NCBI RefSeq assembly: GCF_018448935.1
Contig: NZ_RCWC01000027.1
Location: forward strand, 1-64,000
Direction of reading: 5' to 3'
Origin: Photorhabdus noenieputensis
GTDB taxonomy: Bacteria; Pseudomonadota; Gammaproteobacteria; Enterobacterales; Enterobacteriaceae
Length of the DNA: 64,000 nucleotides
Part shown: positions 62,790 through 64,000 of the stretch, piece after piece
Layout: every line of letters begins with the position of its first letter
Position numbering within the stretch: the first letter of the stretch is position 1
Translations under genes and position numbers: made by a program
Notes under the pieces: generated by a model
The model's input: the letters and a program-made list of their open reading frames with translations, nothing else
Told to the model about the DNA's origin: nothing
Databases searched by the model: none

Positions 62790-64000
62790 ATGCATACTAA
62801 AGATATTAAAAAGATCGTTCTTGCCTATTCTGGTGGTTTGGATACTTCTGCCATTATTCCTTGGCTGAAAGAGCATTATGACAATTGTGAAGTTGTTGCG
62901 TTTGTCGCCGATGTGGGGCAAAGCCGTGAAGATCTGGAGGGAATAGAGCAGAAAGCTTTACGATCTGGAGCGTCAGAATGTCACGTTGTGGATCTGCGTG
63001 AGGAATTCATTAAAGATTATGTTTATCCGGTACTGAAAACCGGTGCTCTGTATGAAGGTAGCTATTTGTTGGGAACTTCAATGGCACGACCAATTATTGC
63101 CAAAGCACAGGTTGAATTGGCACTGAAAGTGGGGGCAGATGCACTTGCTCATGGTGCAACAGGTAAGGGTAACGATCAGGTTCGGTTTGAAAGTACTTAT
63201 ACGGCCTTAGCTCCTCAGCTAAAAGTAGTTGCTCCGTGGAGAGAGTGGGATTTACGTTCCCGTGAAGCGTTGTTGGATTATCTGAAAGCGCGGGATATTC
63301 CAACCACTGCAACATTGGAAAAAATTTACAGCCGTGATGAGAATGCGTGGCATATCTCTACCGAAGGCGGTGTACTGGAAAGCACTTGGAATGCATCCAA
63401 TAAAGATTGTTGGGTATGGACAGCCTCCCCAGAAGAGGCTCCAGATGACGCTGAATTGGTTAGTGTCACTGTTGAGAAAGGCGAGGTTGTTGGGGTTAAC
63501 GGTAAGGTGATGTCTCCATATCAATGCCTTGAAGTGCTGAATGTTCTGGGTGCAAAACATGGTATCGGTCGGATCGATATCGTGGAAAACCGGCTGGTGG
63601 GAATGAAGTCTCGTGGTTGTTACGAAACACCGGGAGGAACCATTATGATGGCCGCGTTGCGTGGTGTTGAACAACTGGTTCTGGACCGCGATAGCTTTAA
63701 ATGGCGTCAGCAGCTTGGGTTAGAAATGTCTTATGTCGTTTATGACGGACGCTGGTTTGCCCCGCTACGTCAGTCTATTCAGGCAGCCGCTGAGATGCTG
63801 GCTGCGGATGTCAGTGGTGAAGTCGTGCTGAAACTCTATAAAGGCCAGGTGACAGCGATTCAGAAGAGATCAACGAATAGCCTTTATTCTGAAGCGTTTG
63901 CAACGTTTGGTGAAGATGAGGTTTACGATCACAGCCATGCAGCAGGGTTTATCCGGCTGTATTCTCTCCCTTCGCGTATTCGGGCGTTAAATAGTAAAGA
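62790..64000 (+). CDS. argG: Argininosuccinate synthase (partial, runs off edge)
   Basis: The visible 403 codons cover almost the whole of the ~404-residue type of ArgG, which joins citrulline and aspartate using ATP. The ATP loop is [51 protein letters not shown] and [12 protein letters not shown] are conserved. The gene follows argB by 68 bases, so the operon is argCBG, probably with argH beyond the edge. E. coli keeps argG elsewhere and uses a longer type. Confidence 0.96.
   Translation, partial: MHTKDIKKIVLAYSGGLDTSAIIPWLKEHYDNCEVVAFVADVGQSREDLEGIEQKALRSGASECHVVDLREEFIKDYVYPVLKTGALYEGSYLLGTSMARPIIAKAQVELALKVGADALAHGATGKGNDQVRFESTYTALAPQLKVVAPWREWDLRSREALLDYLKARDIPTTATLEKIYSRDENAWHISTEGGVLESTWNASNKDCWVWTASPEEAPDDAELVSVTVEKGEVVGVNGKVMSPYQCLEVLNVLGAKHGIGRIDIVENRLVGMKSRGCYETPGGTIMMAALRGVEQLVLDRDSFKWRQQLGLEMSYVVYDGRWFAPLRQSIQAAAEMLAADVSGEVVLKLYKGQVTAIQKRSTNSLYSEAFATFGEDEVYDHSHAAGFIRLYSLPSRIRALNSK

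Overview
The window looks like a chromosomal segment of Photorhabdus, or a close relative in the Morganellaceae such as Xenorhabdus. The evidence is the E. coli-like core gene order (pfkA-sbp-tpiA-yiiQ-yiiR-fpr-glpKF-zapB-rraA-menA-hslUV-ftsN-cytR-priA-rpmE-metJ-metBLF-ppc-argECBG), moderate AT richness, ERIC elements, P2-type phage-tail genes and a type III effector/chaperone-like pair. The genus is inferred from this context, not proven.

Bases 1 to 19,660 hold a P2-like prophage, or phage-tail locus, from a cos-like site through portal (Q), terminase (P), scaffold (O), lysis and all tail genes to ogr. The genes for major capsid, small terminase, head completion, tail X and holin are missing. 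The deletion has fused the O scaffold/protease in frame to an endolysin. With no capsid gene, the expected product is a contractile tail without a head (a tailocin of the R-type or xenorhabdicin kind). Two near-identical dyads (TGTGT-N10-ACACA) mark likely Ogr-dependent late promoters, and a T TTT TTG slippery site gives the E/E' frameshift. Between tail-fibre assembly and sheath lies an accessory cassette with a Ner-like regulator, two tandem XRE regulators and a HigBA-type toxin-antitoxin pair.

Bases 19,660 to 25,950 are a mosaic of prophage control modules and defence or stability genes. It holds three nearly identical XRE repressor genes with copied operators, a Ner-like regulator, a HicAB pair, a probable group II intron tail, an integrase C-terminal remnant, a HigBA pair whose toxin has an amber mutation removing the catalytic C-terminus, and a ParDE pair. 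Direct repeats and att-like sequences bound parts of it.

Bases 26,120 to 51,353 are mostly core genes. They start with a three-gene phospholipid operon (CDP-alcohol phosphatidyltransferase-like, PlsC-like, CdsA-like), then glycolysis (pfkA, tpiA), sulfate binding (sbp), glycerol uptake and phosphorylation (glpFK, without glpX), cell division (zapB, ftsN), the HslVU protease, menaquinone synthesis, replication restart (priA) and methionine synthesis under MetJ boxes.

Bases 51,354 to 56,740 are an accessory island between metF and ppc. It contains two ERIC elements (one truncated), an IS630-type transposase remnant, a run of ten 8-bp repeats, an unrecognised gene lacking a normal start codon, the probable type III effector with its chaperone, and a secreted YolA-like protein. 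Core genes resume with ppc and the arginine genes argE and argCBG; argG runs off the right edge.
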